Source: Certhia americana
Lineage: Eukaryota > Chordata > Aves > Passeriformes > Certhiidae
Direction: 5' to 3'
DNA: 64,000 nucleotides
NCBI GenBank assembly: GCA_018697195.1
Contig: CM031857.1
Span: forward strand, 92,762,617-92,826,616
The number at the start of each line of letters is the position of its first letter. Within the stretch, counting starts at the first letter, position 1. Shown piece by piece: positions 1 through 11,385 of the stretch. The position numbers and the translations under genes were made by a program. The notes beneath the pieces are model-generated. The model made no database searches. It was not told the DNA's origin and worked only from the letters and a program-made list of their open reading frames with translations.

Positions 1-666
1 GATGAAATTATTTTAATCATTTAATCAAATGCAGTCAAGGTCAGATTGAGAGAAGGAACTAATAAATAAATTTTGAAAGAAAGACACTTTTTGTTCAGTG
101 CCACTCTGTCAGGGAATAGCTGAGATCAATTTCCTCTTCCTATAAAGCCATAGCACTGAGGCTTAAAAGATTTATGTTAAAAAAAAAATAAAAATCTCCT
201 CTTTTCAGGATAGAAAAAACGTGATTGATTGGTTCCCTCAAAGAAAGGAAGTCCTTGTCTAATTAACACCCCCATTTGCTTTCTTTTAAGGTAAAGCATT
301 AGGCCATGATGCTTAATGATCTTTTGTTCCCTATTCTGTTTCCAATTCTGCTAGACCAGTGAGTCAGGGTCAGCAATGCAACATTTTCCACTAGCCTCAT
401 GACCACAGTGAGGAGGATTTTGAAAGCCAGCTTCCACATTCACTCCTCAAAAGAGATACATGTTCCAAAAAAGTATAAGATCTCTGTCATCATGAATACC
501 TATGTTTCAAGTGTAAAAACCTGTTTCCTTGGTAACTAGACTTGTTAGGCTGGTCTGCTCATACCATGCATGCAGAGGCCACCACATACCATACAAAGCT
601 TATTGAGCCATTTAGCAAAAAACATGTAATGCATTAGAATTTTTTACTAATTTTAAAGAACTCTTG
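1..666. other. Unique AT-rich non-coding sequence
   Basis: I see no gene, recognisable repeat or RNA here. The stretch contains short A runs (around 180-190) and no open frame worth reporting. Confidence 0.6.
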
Positions 667-950
667 AGAGACAAAAGATAAACTTTCTCTTGCTGTTTGC
701 CTTGTGCTATATAAAATCTTCTCCTATGATGCTGGAAGGTATCATGATGAGGATGGCAACAGTGACTTTGTGAAAGTCGTTCTTCGGACTCGCCTCTCCA
801 TCACGATTCCTTCCTGGATTCCTCCCAAGCATGGTCAGCTGTGACACCCATTTACTGTATTTTTTCTGTCTATGAACGTTGCTGTTAACGGAAGACGTTC
901 TGAACTTGGCTATTCGTGGCATATCTCTGTGCTGTCGTCACATAGCTGTG
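667..950 (+). other. CpG-enriched patch with a short open frame
   Basis: Around ten CpG dinucleotides fall between about 776 and 940, far denser than in the surrounding sequence, where CpG is rare. A plus-strand frame is open from just after a TGA (ending at 666) to a TGA at about 850-852. It encodes about 60 residues, including the stretch DAGRYHDEDGNSDFVKVV and, near its end, TIPSWIPPKHGQL. The opposite strand is also open (707-922, 71 codons). I do not recognise either product. No clear splice acceptor precedes the plus frame, so it may be an exon fragment, a retrocopy remnant or chance. The CpG density is directly visible; any coding meaning is inference. Confidence 0.2.
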
Positions 951-3361
951 TGATGGGCATTAACTTGGATATCCCTGACTGGCAATTTGACTCCCCACAC
1001 CCAGACAATGTACATTCATAGCATCTTGGTTGCCTGCCATTTAGCCCATCTGTTAGATTGACTCTTTGCCCATTTAAAAGTCAGTCAGACAGGGGTGTAG
1101 GTGCCAAGAAATGTGAATTGAGAAGGGGAGTCTGCATAACGCTGCTGGCAGAGCATCTTCAGTAAGAGCCTCCTCCTTTGTGGCAGCCATCACTGCCAGA
1201 TGCCTCCCTACAGTGGGTTACAACTGCTGACATTTGCGTACCAAGAAAAGGATACACGAAGCAGAGAAAAGGAGGGAAGAGTTTCCAGGCTAGCCTTGGC
1301 AACTTGCAAGGCAAGCTGTGCTCTTGCAGGTACTCAGTTCACAGCACAAGTACGAGGCGCATGGAGATTGCAGGGTATTAAAAAGTTACTCAGTTGGAAG
1401 GAGAGCATATCTTTAATGTGCTAAGGTGAACCTGTGGTAGCCCATTACACTTAAGGAGAGAGCCAGTGACCCAGCAGAGGTAGCTGCAGGAGCCCACCAA
1501 AAGTATTTCTCCTCCTCTTCCATGCAGGAGACCTATATGAGAGTGTTAGCCCTGCTGAGGAGTGTTTCTGTATGTGGAGTAGAGATCCAAATATCCCTAA
1601 AGGTCATCTCTCTCTTAGCCACAATTGGGCTGTGCAGTGAATTAACTCATCTGTGTGTAAAATTTATAATCCAAATCTGGAGACTGTCAGGTACATGCAT
1701 GTTTGCAATAATGTCCAAAAAATGATGTTTCACTTCAAGTTTGGCTCACAGGAATTACTTTGTCTGTGAGACTAACTTGTATATCTGTCTTCTTTGCCTG
1801 GACAGCCCTTCATTTCTGCTGAATAGCCATGAATGCTGCTGCCCTTTATACCAGAAGCACAGGTAGCCTCTTTCCATCATCATTGTTATACTTGAATACA
1901 GCAGAGAAATATCTCCAGTCTGTCAGTGGCTATGGTTCAGCAGTGCATTGCAACCTAACGAGTATTTAATGGATAATTTTCTTTCCTGATCAAACTTAAA
2001 ACATAAATGAATGTGTGAGGCCACTCTGAACTTCCAATTGGTTTTGATAATTTTTTATATATTGATGAAAAGAATAATCCCAAGCCAGCTGTTTGATTCA
2101 ATTACTTTATTATGTTTCCAAGTGTTTCCAGTTTGTTATTTGGGTTTTTGTTTCTTTTTGTGTCAAACAAAAAGGCTTTCCCAGTTGCATTCATGAAATA
2201 CAGTATGTCATAAAGAAACCATAATTAGTGCAGAGATGGTGTCTGTCTTCTCATGAACCTGAGGAAGAAGTTTGTGGAAGGCACTGAAAGCAAAGAATTG
2301 CCCAATGTTTTTATTTGAGGGCCAGTGGTTTTATTTGAGGGAGCTTTCAGGCACCGGACAAGATTATTTTTCTGGTCATCCAACTATCTATACATTTTCT
2401 ATCTTCTGTTATTTTCTCTTCCTGATGTCTTTTGCCAATGTCTAATCCCAAGCAGAGAACCCCAACTTCCACAAGCCTGGGCTAATGTGATGAAGAAGTA
2501 GCACACCAAAAGTGATGTCTGATGCTGTGCTCCACTTTCCCTGATGTCAGCAAGTAACAGTGAGGAATCTGGTATTCAACATGTCATCTCTGAGCCAAGA
2601 ATTAGGGACCACTGCCTGAGGGGACAAGACGCAGATTTAGTGAGCCTACTTGTCAGTTAATAGTCGGCCTTATGTTGTACAGCAACGACTCTACTTGCTC
2701 ACTTACAAGGGAAGATAACAACCAGTTAGAATACAGGAAAAATTCCAAACAAGAGCAACAATTCTCTCCCCATCTCGTATTTACATCACTGTTGAGCAGC
2801 TTGCTGCAATTTTAACCACACACGGTATCAAGCAGTACCAAAATTATTAGGTGCTGATGCAACAACAGTCTGCTGTTCTGTGATGTGCTAGCCACTTGAG
2901 CCACCTTCTATGCCTCTTTTCCCACCCTTATCCCCTCTGATCTCACATCCTTGATCCCTAAGATGTAGTCTGCACAATCCTCTCCCTGCATGGTGTAGAT
3001 GCATGATGGGGAAGTGAGTGCCCTTGCTTGTCCCCAACCACATCACTGATTCCAGGAGGGTGTTGTGGGGGCCTAAGATGAGTCTGGAAAAGGACCAGAG
3101 CTTTAGGGATACAGGGACTGGTGAGGATAAGGTAAGGCATGTTTCCAGAAAAAGGAAAATAGCAGAAAGCCAGGTTGGAAGGGAAGAGTTCAGTAAGCCA
3201 TGGGCTGAGAGCAAAAAGGAGAGTTCTAGGGATAAAAAACAAGAAGACCGGAAGAAGAAAAGGCACTGGAGGTGCCTGTCTCATGGTGCTGCTTTCCTTG
3301 TCTCTGCTCCAGAGTTGTCTGCTGGCAAAGTCCCGTTGAAGACAGAGGTGTTAAATACTGA
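951..3361. other. Non-coding sequence without recognised elements
   Basis: Several frames of 60-108 codons occur on both strands, but none resembles a known protein or has convincing splice context. A 13-base direct repeat (TTTTATTTGAGGG) occurs at 2309-2321 and 2329-2341. It sits between inverted copies of CTGAAAGC (2284-2291) and GCTTTCAG (2343-2350). The part from about 3018 to 3340 is purine-rich on the plus strand and opens a Lys/Glu/Arg-rich frame that runs into the CR1 fragment downstream. I regard that frame as composition-driven. Confidence 0.5.
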
Positions 3362-3582
3362 GTGCAAGGTGCTGTACCTGGGTTGGAGCAATCACAGACG
3401 TGAGCACAGCCTGGGAGTAGTCATTGAAAACAGCTCTGTGAAAGAAGAACTTGGGGGTTAACATAGATAAAAAGCTGGCAATGAACCAAAAATGTGCTCT
3501 CAGAGCGCAGAAAGCAAATTGCTTCCTGGGCTGCACCCAAAGCAACATGGCCAGTGGGTTGAGGGAGGTGATTCAAATGGTC
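3362..3582 (+). mobile_element. CR1 LINE fragment, ORF2 C-terminal part
   Basis: Translation gives the conserved region just after the CR1 reverse transcriptase domain. It reads VLYLGWSNHRREHSLG in one frame, then CALRAQKANCFLGC and ASGLREVI in another. This matches the usual CR1 pattern of CKVLHLGRGNPRH followed by CALAAQKANRILGCIKRS. A frameshift near 3450-3456 separates the two halves, next to the conserved DLGV-like motif, so the copy is dead. Both ends are truncated and the 3' tail is missing. CR1 is the dominant LINE of birds. Family assignment is firm; the subfamily is not assigned. Confidence 0.85.
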
Positions 3583-4426
3583 GTGTGTAAATCCAAGCAG
3601 TCCAATCAAGGTAGTTGCTTATCATTAGATCAATCCATCGTGGGAAAATAAAGAAGCATAGAAGAATGATCAGCATCACACAGGAAATACTTAATATTTG
3701 ATCTGACTGGTACTAGGAAATATGAAAGTTGTAAGAATTGAAAAAAAAGTAAAATACCCTCCTAAAATGCTGCTGCCCAATAATAGTTTCCAGTCAATGA
3801 AAGCTTTCTAAAATAGCACAGCCTAATTCCTCCCTCCTCCTCCAGGTACTCTAAAGGCAGTCTTGCCAGCAAACTGCTGCTTGTTTGGTCCCAGAATAAT
3901 ATTGGGTTTTTCCCCCTCATTAAAAACTATCCAGAACTCAGCTGAGAGAAACACATTTATTTAAACTGTTTGTTAAAATTCTTCTGGCATTTACTTTTCA
4001 CTAGGTCTTTTTCAGCCAGAGATTGTGAGGGTCCTAACCGAGGTCCCTTTCTCCTTTTGGATCATGTGTTGTTATGCAGTGTTTGTAAAATGCATCCTTT
4101 TGAGTTCTAGTGGATATCTAATGGATACTCAGCCTTAGCACAGTTAAAACCATTTATAAACCCGTTTAATATGTGTATACTGTGTGTTCTGTATATTTTC
4201 TTTGTGTCACTTTTATAAATATCCTGTATAAGTAACGAACTCTTAACACATTTACAGCATGTCAGTAGTGTGTGGAGGAGGTACTTCCAAAACAGGTCAG
4301 TGAATTTGGAGGCTACAGCAAGAAGGAATGGCTCTGATGCTGCAGTCATTCCCAGCCAAGTTAAACTAGCAGACAGCATTGCCACTGGGATAGGCAGGCC
4401 TGCATTCTCTTTGCCTCTGTGCATAT
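3583..4426. other. Non-coding sequence, nothing recognised
   Basis: AT-rich sequence with two unrecognised open frames of 97 and 148 codons on opposite strands near 4107-4563. The 3' part of both overlaps the CR1 tail downstream, which argues against coding. No repeats or RNA genes were recognised. Confidence 0.5.
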
Positions 4427-4496
4427 TTAGAATCATTGGGTGGTTTGGATTGGGAGGAACTTTAAAGATCATCTTGTTCCAACACCCTGCCATTGG
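4427..4496 (-). mobile_element. CR1 LINE 3' tail fragment
   Basis: The plus strand reads AGAATCATTGGGTGGTTTGG, then TTTAAAGATCATCTTGTTCC and a CCCTGCCATTGG-like end. This is the reverse complement of the CR1 3' UTR (GGTTGGAACTAGATGATCTT... followed by the ATTCT tail). Only about 70 bases remain, 5'-truncated as is typical for CR1. Confidence 0.8.
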
Positions 4497-4526
4497 TTTC
4501 CCCCTTGAACTTATGCAAACCTTGGT

Positions 4527-4548
4527 GCTGCCTGAGGTTTCAGGCAGC
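4527..4548. repeat. Perfect inverted repeat, 9-bp arms
   Basis: GCTGCCTGA (4527-4535), a 4-base GGTT loop, then TCAGGCAGC (4540-4548) form a perfect hairpin. It lies just outside the preceding CR1 tail. I know of no function, and it may be chance. Confidence 0.6.
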
Positions 4549-5850
4549 TGCACAGCACACTAGGCAGAAAAACCCACCCAGGAGAAAGCTGTGTCACGAA
4601 AAGGGGCTTGGACAGCTCAAATGTGGGTCAGGTCAGGTCAGGTCTGGTTCACTTCAGCAACATGCACCTCTTGAATGCTGGAAAAAGGGAGAGGACAATG
4701 TTAAATCAGAAAAAAAATTGGACTGCTTCTTTTGGCCTCAGTGTTGGACCAAAAAAGTCTCTGAGTGGTTATATCATGAATAAAATCTTACTCTGGCTGA
4801 GAATTTTATCTGGTCAATGGTAAGCAGTATCCATTGCATCAGGCTCCTTGAATACAGGCAATAAATCTATTTATATTTTACTGGATTTTTTGTGCATCTT
4901 TGTATATTAATGCTTGACTGAAGAAAGTCTCTTCCAGTCTGAGTTAGGTTGTTCTCCCTTTGTTTGCACTCCAGACTGAGATATTAGGGTCTGACACATT
5001 TTTGCATTATTGGGGGAGCCTTCATTGTGTGATAGCAGTGCCCTTCAGCAGTCACTGAGGGAGTCTTGAGTAATCCCAGGCACAAAGCCTGCACTGTGGT
5101 GTTCTTGTATGTGTGTAGTTAGCAGGAGACAGCCAGAGAGCAGCAGGAATGACGGCTGCCCTTTGGATAGGTGATCTGGCTGCTGCTTCTGCCTGCAGTC
5201 TTCCAATCCAAAAGGCAGATGAGGTTCATGTAACAGTCTGCAGTTAAAAAGTACACTTTTTCAGGTACTTGTGTGGGGATGTCTCAGGCACTCCCTGGCT
5301 TTACCAGTGGCATTTGTGAGTGCAAGCACAGCTTTTGCCCCACACTTAGACTACAGCTGTTTGCACAATGTGTCTGAGTGAGGTAACCATGTATGAAGCA
5401 AGGTCCAGCATGACCAGCAGTCCTCAGCAAAAATATGTGCAGTTCAGCACAAAAATTGAAGTCTTCCAAATATTGCACAATCTCTCACTCAGAAATCCCA
5501 ATTAAAAAAAAAAAAAATCAATCCAGATACCCTAGATTTAGGGAGGGACTATGGGTTTTATGGAGAGCTTCAGAAAGTAGCAAAGGGAGTCTGCAGTCAC
5601 AGGAGTGCCAAGGGTAGGTGGCAGACAGCCCACAACAAAACCAGGCTGAGTGACAGGTAAGAGGGTGGCCTGGTGCAGCTCAGCTGAAGCACAGGCATGT
5701 CAGGTGTTTGGAGGACATGTGTTAAAAGGCTGATGATCTTGGGATTCTGTAGACAGCTCTAGGTGGACTGTACAGCCATGGGAGACTGTTTTTGTCCTCT
5801 ATCCTTGTTAAATAAGACCAACGTATGCATATTTGAGGAAAACACTTCTA
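4549..5850. other. Non-coding sequence with a short GGTCA repeat
   Basis: A short tandem of the pentamer GGTCA lies at about 4625-4645. An A13 run is near 5505-5518. No gene was recognised. Frames of 60-96 codons here have no recognisable content. Confidence 0.5.
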
Positions 5851-5881
5851 TTGATTATTATTGATTATTATTGATTATTAA
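5850..5881. repeat. (TTGATTATTA)n short tandem repeat
   Basis: Three exact copies of the decamer TTGATTATTA lie at 5851-5880, preceded by CTA and followed by ATGC. This is a simple microsatellite-like tract. Confidence 0.9.
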
Positions 5882-5970
5882 TGCAAAAAAACAAGTTCTT
5901 TTATCAAACACACTGGTCAATATTGTTGTGAAATGCTGAGAATATATAAGTCCCACTGAAACATCAGGAA

Positions 5971-6546
5971 ATGAAAATGCTTTTCCATGTTTACAGCCTT
6001 TTCCACCCCTTTAAAAACCTCTTTCTATTTGTTTTCTTTTATAGGGTAAAGCATTTCATCCTTCCTTCCCGCTTGCCCTCTGCTCCCCCAACCTTTTGTT
6101 TTACTGTGTTTGTATTGGGAAATATCTCCTTTATTGTCAGTATCACTTTCATTTGTAGTTCTACTTTGTTTTGCAAAATCATTCAGGAATTCTTGATCCA
6201 AAGGCATTTGTTTGAAATCGTTTCAGCAAAGTCTGTAAGAAGAAAGACATCTATTCTTCCACTGTTCATTTTCTCTATAATTTTTCTTCTCTCCTTGCCT
6301 TTGCCAATGACTACTAATTTGTCCATTCAGAATCCAAGGAAAAACCCACTTTTACATTTTTCGAAAAAGCCAGTGTTATTTGCAAAATGCCCCATAAGCA
6401 ATTTCCTTCCTGCCTGGAGGTCTGAAATCACCTCAACAATGCCTTCTGCATCAAGGACTCAGGGGCTCCTCTGGAGCAAAACACTTGAACAAGCCCTTGA
6501 AGTTAAGCCTCTGCATAACCTCATTGAAGGAGGTGGAGAAGTATGA
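5971..6546 (+). other. Longest open frame in window, unrecognised, probably non-coding
   Basis: This frame is 191 codons long, from ATG at 5971 to TGA at 6544-6546, with an upstream in-frame TAA at 5947-5949. The start context has a purine at -3 (GAAATGA) but A at +4, so it is only a moderate Kozak match. The product would hold about three hydrophobic stretches, near residues 10-24, 42-65 and 94-113. These follow from a pyrimidine-rich plus strand, which is also poor in stop codons. The C-terminal 60 residues are not hydrophobic. I recognise no domain. There is no poly(A) signal, CpG island or homologous neighbour to support expression. A chance frame in pyrimidine-rich DNA is the likeliest reading. 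An orphan single-exon transcript cannot be excluded. Confidence 0.12.
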
Positions 6547-9500
6547 ATGTACCTTGAAATGCACTGAGTTCTTGTAAAAACACTTGGACAATTTGCATTC
6601 AAAAGTGAACCGATGAAATTTTTACATCAGAAGTTTCACTTGAAATGTCATTTCCATTGATAGCAAAATCATCTGACTTTTCACGAAAAGAAAAACAACA
6701 AACTCATCAAAGCCAAACCTCCAATAGGAATAATTATTGGCTTTTTAAATTCTCACACAGCATGAAAATTTACACAAATTTTAGCTGGACTCTTTTTTTT
6801 ACTCAGGAAGGAAAAAAAGCTAAGACCATTTGCCCTAGATCTGAATTTTAAAAATGACATGAAAACAATAAGAAAAAAATATGTGGAGTTTTGTCTGTTC
6901 GTTTCACCTGCTTTGTGGTAAAAAAACAAAAAAAGAAAAAACAACAACAACAAAAAAAAAACAGCCTGAAAGTTTTGAAGATTGGATATGGTGACTCCTG
7001 AGTCAGAGTCCACTTCCCCATGTTCAGCATGATTGAATTTGACATTCAAGTTTGTTCAGATTGCTCTCTTCTTTGGAAGGGGAGTTTGCAATCCCTGCTC
7101 TATGGGGCTGTAAAGGATTATGTAAGCTGTAAAGTACTGGGAAGCCCACCTGAAATATCTATTCCTTTTAACTTGGCACAGTCAGATATGTGTCAGGGAT
7201 TGCTCTACATCCCTAGAGGTGCTTCCAACATCACCAAGTGCATTAGGGTATCTTGGCATCTGATAAAATGTTCAAGGAATGGACCTGCCTAATAAAGAAC
7301 TGTAAATACTTGCATCAGAAAAATGCACTTGAAAATAGATGAATAACCTGTTTCTGATGCAGGGAATTAATCAGGAAGTCTTCAAACAAAGAGTCTAAAA
7401 GATCAGGCCCCATGTCATTTGGATTAAGATGTCACTGTGTTGTTATCTGGGATGAAGTGTAGGATTTATGTAAACATCATCTTCCCCTTGCTGAGGATCA
7501 GCCAATTCAAACAACCTGTATTAGTGATTTCCATGTTAAAGAGGACTATGTTTACATCTTGAGCAGCTGTTTCTGTGCTTTGGTCCTGTACAAACCCAAA
7601 CCAAACCCCTATTTAATTTCACTTTTGTTACTGTGTTTCCAGTCTTGGACATATTGGTGGTTTTGTTTGTCTGTCAGCATAAGGCCCAGGCAGTTTGCCT
7701 GCTTCATAGGACCACCAGGTTTTGGGAAGTGCTGTTGTGCTTCCTCTGCCACCTTCCAGAGTTGAGGAAAAAAAAGGGAGAGAGAAGGGGAAGTGATTTG
7801 TTTTCCTTCTTTGTGTGAGCTGTGTAGAGATATTCTCTTCTGACATCCAACTTAGCTATTGCAGATCGTTTTCTGCCTCTTTTGGTGGTACAGAGGCAGT
7901 CTCAAATAGCAGGGCTCTGGATTGACAATAATTTTTTTGATATTAAATGCTAAGTGGCTATCACAGCTTCATTAGGCACCTCCTATGGGATGACTCGAAG
8001 AGTGCCTTTGAGATCAGGGACCTGGGATTAGGGACTTATAATCAGTAAATTCAAACCAGTTTCTAATGACCCTAATCAACAACAAAAAGTTTTCTGAGAG
8101 AACATCAGGGTCCTTATTTCTCCCTGAAGAAGGAAATATTAAATTTTGTTCTTCAATGTTTTTTCCTTCCGTTTACAAATCGCACCTTGGGTAACTCTGA
8201 TAGCTTTAGTACTTTAAACAAATACAAAAATAAGGAAGAACACAGATCTTTATAGCTTACTCATTTTGCAATTCATATGGTCCTGACAAGATTTTTTTTG
8301 CTTTAAAATTTGGAACCTGCATGTTGATACACTTTACCTTGCCTAGCTAGTTCAAGCCAGGTCTGATGAAAGCCACCTTTGAGTTGATTTTTTGTTTGCA
8401 TTAAATGCCTGTTTGAACTTTGGTGAGGGTGGCTGACCTTTAGAATCAAAAGCTGTATTGGTGCAATGCAGCTAGAAGCACTAAAACAAATGTCCTGACA
8501 GTTAAATAAAAAAGTGACTGGCTGGGCTGAGGTACACCTGTCGTGTAGATGCTGCCAGGACAACTCAGTGCTCACATGATGTTTTGTTGTTATTTTTCTT
8601 TTTCCCCTATAAATCTCAGTTATATAAATTTGCCAGGGGGATTTACATCTACAACTCTGGCTTCAGACGTACCTCACATGATATTTAAAGCAATTCTAAT
8701 TCCTTTTCTCTGGAATGCAGGATCAAGAGAGGGCTTACACATTAAAAATTAAAAACTGAATCAAACAGCAGTATTTTATTCTTTAAAGTAAACAGAGCAA
8801 AGGCTATCAGTGTCAGACACAGCAGCAGTCAGGTGTGTGCTGACAAAAGAGACTGCAGAAATGTTTCCTAACAGAGGAAATTATTGGGGTTTTTCTTACG
8901 TTTTCCAGGGGGAGAAAGAGATGGTTTTTAAAGGATGCAGGATACTACTACTATTACTAATAAATCAGAAGGCAAACTTGTTTGCAGCAAAGCCATTGAA
9001 GTTATCCATCTTTTGTCCCTTTTTGGAAAACTGCTGATCACTAAGTTCAAAGAGGTCAGTAGAAAATCAGGTAATGCTCTCATAATCCATCCCAATGTCA
9101 GGATGAGACAGTGCTTTGAGGAATGACTCCCTGATTTATCATTAATAAGCTGTTGGTGAGGAACTCTGGACTCATGCACAATTTTGCCACTAGGTAAAGA
9201 TTTTTTGCATAGTCACATTAAAGCAATTTTCTGGCACTGCTGCTGTTTATATTGCTTCTTCATGAAAATAGAACTCTGTTTTTTTTCTTAGACTGCCTGG
9301 ATTCTGTCATCTATTTTGGATTTCCTATTGCCAGGCTAAATTACTGTTGTTCTTGATTACTCTTTGCTTCATCAAGCATTAACTCCAATGCAAGGGAGTA
9401 CAAAAATTGAACATGCCATTGAAAACCTAACTCTTCTCTATGAAAATGGCAAATAATCAGAAAGAACTGTATTTTCAAATATGTAGCAGCAGAGATTTTA

Positions 9501-10088
9501 GTAACTTATTAGTGATAACATAACACTGGAGTCACTGATTTCATGGTTCATACTCCTTTTTCCTTTTCAAGTCTTGTTACTCTTGGAAAGAAACTGGTTT
9601 ATCCTTATTTTGAATCATGCAGGTATTGCAAAGAAGACAAAACCTGCCTCAACAGCAGCACTGCAGTGACTTTTGGCAATGGCATCCTGCTATTTTTTCT
9701 TGCTTTGGAGCCACGTGCAACAAGGACTTCTGGGTTAAATAAAGTTTAGGAGAAGTTGAAGGAAATGCACATTGTGTGCAGGAGGTTTTGGAAGGAAAAG
9801 GAGTCTCTGAAAGATTGTTCAATTTCATGAAGTTGCCTCTCAGTTTCAGTTGACATGTTTACAGCTTCATTGCATTTTTTGCTCCAAAGTCCAGCCTGGC
9901 AAGGTTGGGGGTGCAGCCCCTTGTCCCCACCTGTTGAAATGTCAGTAGAACAGACATACATCTGTGAAAATAATAACACACAGAGGAGTTTTGCTTACTA
10001 ATGATGATCAATTTTTGTCTTATATACAAGAAATCTGACTGCTAGAGAATAACTACTAATAAATAATTGGTTGCAATGCTTATTTTAT
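6547..10088. other. Non-coding sequence with A-rich tract
   Basis: An A-rich simple tract with AAC triplets lies at about 6919-6962. Otherwise this is unique sequence with scattered frames under 100 codons and no recognised protein, RNA or transposon. A GATCAGGCCCC motif near 7401-7411 faintly resembles the ends of old amniote repeats, but it is too short to call. Confidence 0.5.
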
Positions 10089-10098
10089 TAGTGTGGCT

Positions 10099-10132
10099 TT
10101 TTTTTTTTTAAAAAACAAAACAAAACAAAACC
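10099..10132. repeat. T-run followed by (AAAAC)n simple repeat
   Basis: A run of T is followed immediately by A6 and then (CAAAA)n ending in CCC. This is a low-complexity tract. Confidence 0.8.
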
Positions 10133-11366
10133 CAGCAAATTTTCCTGACACAGCTGAGCCAAATTAATAACTGCTACCCTTAAAGGAATAAATTCCATCC
10201 TTTTCCTTCTCCATGCTTCTTTTCATGCACTGATTCTTCCACACATCTCATTTCTTTTCTCACTTACAAGCCTAATTCCCTTCTCTTCCTCTTTAGTTAA
10301 CTCCATCATCTGGGAAGGAACACCCCAAACCCACAACCCCACATCTCTGTTTCACTGAATATTCATATCATTTTGATGAATGGAATACATTAATCTTCTT
10401 GGTTGTCCCTCTGTGCTGCCAGACAGCCAGCACAGGTGGCACAAGGTAAGTGACAGACATACATGTCCAGTGCACCATGATAAAGGTGTGTAGGCTTTCT
10501 CTTTTCCTGTAGCAGAACAGGTACTTGGCTCATCCTGTAGAACAAAGCCATACTCCAAAGACTTCTTCCCAGTAGTTTTTCCCAGCAATCCCAGACATTG
10601 TCCAGTAATAAATGAATTTGATAATATTTTTCCTATTATCAAAATCAGTTTAAGAGGTTCAGATTTTCCTATTCCTCTTCTCATTCTCCACAATGTTTCT
10701 CCTACTTGTTTCTTACCTGTGCTGGTACAACTGTTTGTAGAGATGTGTTGCAAGCTGGATCACTGCAATTATCAAAATCCCTTTTCAGAAGTAGTTTTTC
10801 TGAAGAAAACCAAACCCCTCATCTCTGATCTTTCTGGTGATTGTGATCAGAGTGCAGCCCAAAGAGCCCAAGGCAGCCCTGCAGTCCTTTCAGTCAGCAG
10901 AGATGGGAAGGCACTGAGCTGCAGCTGTCAACCAGGTGGATTTGCAAAGAAGGGAACCAAATGTCCAGGAACAGGGAAGCAAGAAACTCTTTTACACTGC
11001 TTTGCCATTAGAGAAAACAAATGTCTAAGTCACATGGTTTTGTTTCCAGTAAAGGCTGTAGGGAACATGACCAGGTAATGTTCAGCAGCAGAGGAAGCAG
11101 AACTCTAACCACTGATGTAAGTATAATTTTTTACAGTGAAAACAAAAGGATAAGGACATAAAGGTGTCAGCTGTGTTTTCAGCTTTGGTCATATAAACTG
11201 AGAACTGGTGCCAGCTGGGAATAGCCTTTAGTGGGATGCAGCTTTAACAAAGAAGCAATTTTGCTGTGGGAGCTTGTAGGCCTTATTTGTACCACCTGAC
11301 TGACCCATACTTAAAAATATATATAATAAAGAACATTTCCTAGGTTTGGGATGAAAGCAATGCTCG
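10133..11366. other. Non-coding sequence, unrecognised open frames
   Basis: There is a minus frame at 10352-10753 (133 codons) and a plus frame at 10719-11078 (119 codons). Neither contains a motif I recognise. A GTAAGA on the minus strand near 10700 and a GTAAGT on the plus strand at 11116-11121 could act as donors, but no consistent exon can be built. Treated as non-coding. Confidence 0.4.
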
Positions 11367-11367
11367 T

Positions 11368-11385
11368 CATCATCATCATCATCAT
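11368..11385. repeat. (CAT)6 trinucleotide microsatellite
   Basis: Six uninterrupted CAT units, flanked by CTCGT and GGCTC. Confidence 0.9.

Noticed and set aside
3018..3461. 147-codon Lys/Glu-rich frame as a nuclear protein
   Set aside because: Its end is CR1 in a shifted frame, and the rest reflects a purine-rich strand with no splice or start support.
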